Shown piece after piece: positions 5,313 to 5,462 of a stretch of 5,462 nt of DNA; within the stretch, counting starts at the first letter, position 1; each line of letters begins with the position of its first letter. The stretch is from contig CALCCX010000016.1 in NCBI GenBank assembly GCA_937900165.1, positions 1 to 5,462 of the forward strand. The letters run 5' to 3'. Under the pieces are notes generated by a model. It did not search any database. It worked only from the letters and a program-made list of their open reading frames with translations, and was not told the origin of the DNA. Source of the stretch: an uncultured Acidimicrobiia bacterium (lineage in GTDB: Bacteria > Actinomycetota > Acidimicrobiia > Spongiisociales > Spongiisociaceae). Made by a program: the position numbers and the translations under genes.

Positions 5313-5462
5313 TGTGTCCTGTTCTATCGTCCGGACTCCTGACCAGCCGGCGCCGTCGTTCGTCTCGGTTACCCCGGCGTGATCTCAGGAGGCCCTCTTA
5401 GATGCCTAGTGGAGCGCCCCCTGGTCGAGTTGGCGACGTCGGCGGTCGACGTCGACTGCGCC
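5313..5462. other. Unresolved right end upstream of truncated putA
   Basis: In the putA frame the - strand is open only to TGA 5387-5385, and 5384-5313 does not read like aldehyde dehydrogenase apart from a possible match just before 5312. A second - strand frame is open from 5461 to TAA 5371-5369, and its first 17 codons all end in G or C, which suggests coding. It is one base out of phase with putA. Its translation (AQSTSTADVANSTRG...) does not resemble the expected ALDH N-terminus. On the + strand, AGGAGG (5387-5392) precedes ATG 5402, but that frame has weak codon bias. Contig-end error, chimerism or a real rearrangement cannot be separated here. Confidence 0.5.

Noticed and set aside
4654..5382. 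Long + strand open frame (242 codons) antisense to putA
   Set aside because: It is the antisense shadow of the ALDH gene, with no recognisable motif or good start signal.
5445..5456. 12-nt palindrome GTCGACGTCGAC near the right end
   Set aside because: It is a short GC-rich tandem of a 6-mer at the contig edge with no partner site. It may only reflect low-quality end sequence.

Overview
This window looks like a complete short assembly contig from a high-GC bacterium, most likely an actinobacterium (Actinomycetota, perhaps Acidimicrobiia). That placement rests on strong G/C bias at third codon positions, GTG starts, tight GTGA overlaps, and a PutA-type P5C dehydrogenase of an actinobacterial style. 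It is inference from reading, not a database result. The left end is not biological: positions 80-137 are the 58-nt Illumina TruSeq universal (P5) adapter, preceded by a T-rich artefact (1-79). Native sequence starts at about 138.

Left to right on the + strand, an upstream gene ends at 175. An HDOD-domain signalling protein with a degenerate N-terminal receiver follows at 269-1459. After a 108-nt gap comes a tightly packed run of four genes: pyrE (1568-2121), a two-helix membrane protein (2122-2721), a 28-codon small ORF (2718-2804) and an endonuclease IV-type nuclease, nfo (2801-3562). The junctions are TGA|ATG, GTGA and GTGA, so the four are probably transcribed together and translationally coupled. 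pyrE carries a one-base deletion near 1843 that splits it into two frames.

A convergent intergenic region (3563-3719) holds a compound stem-loop. On the - strand, 5312-3720 encodes the catalytic part of L-glutamate gamma-semialdehyde (P5C) dehydrogenase and the C-terminal extension typical of bifunctional PutA. It lacks the PRODH domain and the first part of the aldehyde dehydrogenase fold. The last 150 bases do not supply the missing part in any frame I could read and are unresolved.

The genes are mostly housekeeping: pyrimidine synthesis, base-excision repair, proline catabolism and a signalling adaptor. I see no defence system, mobile element, CRISPR array, tRNA or rRNA. The least explained items are the 28-codon ORF with 4-nt overlaps at both ends, the pseudo-receiver-HDOD protein and the broken ends of pyrE and putA. 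The last two may reflect assembly error, given the adapter in the contig.
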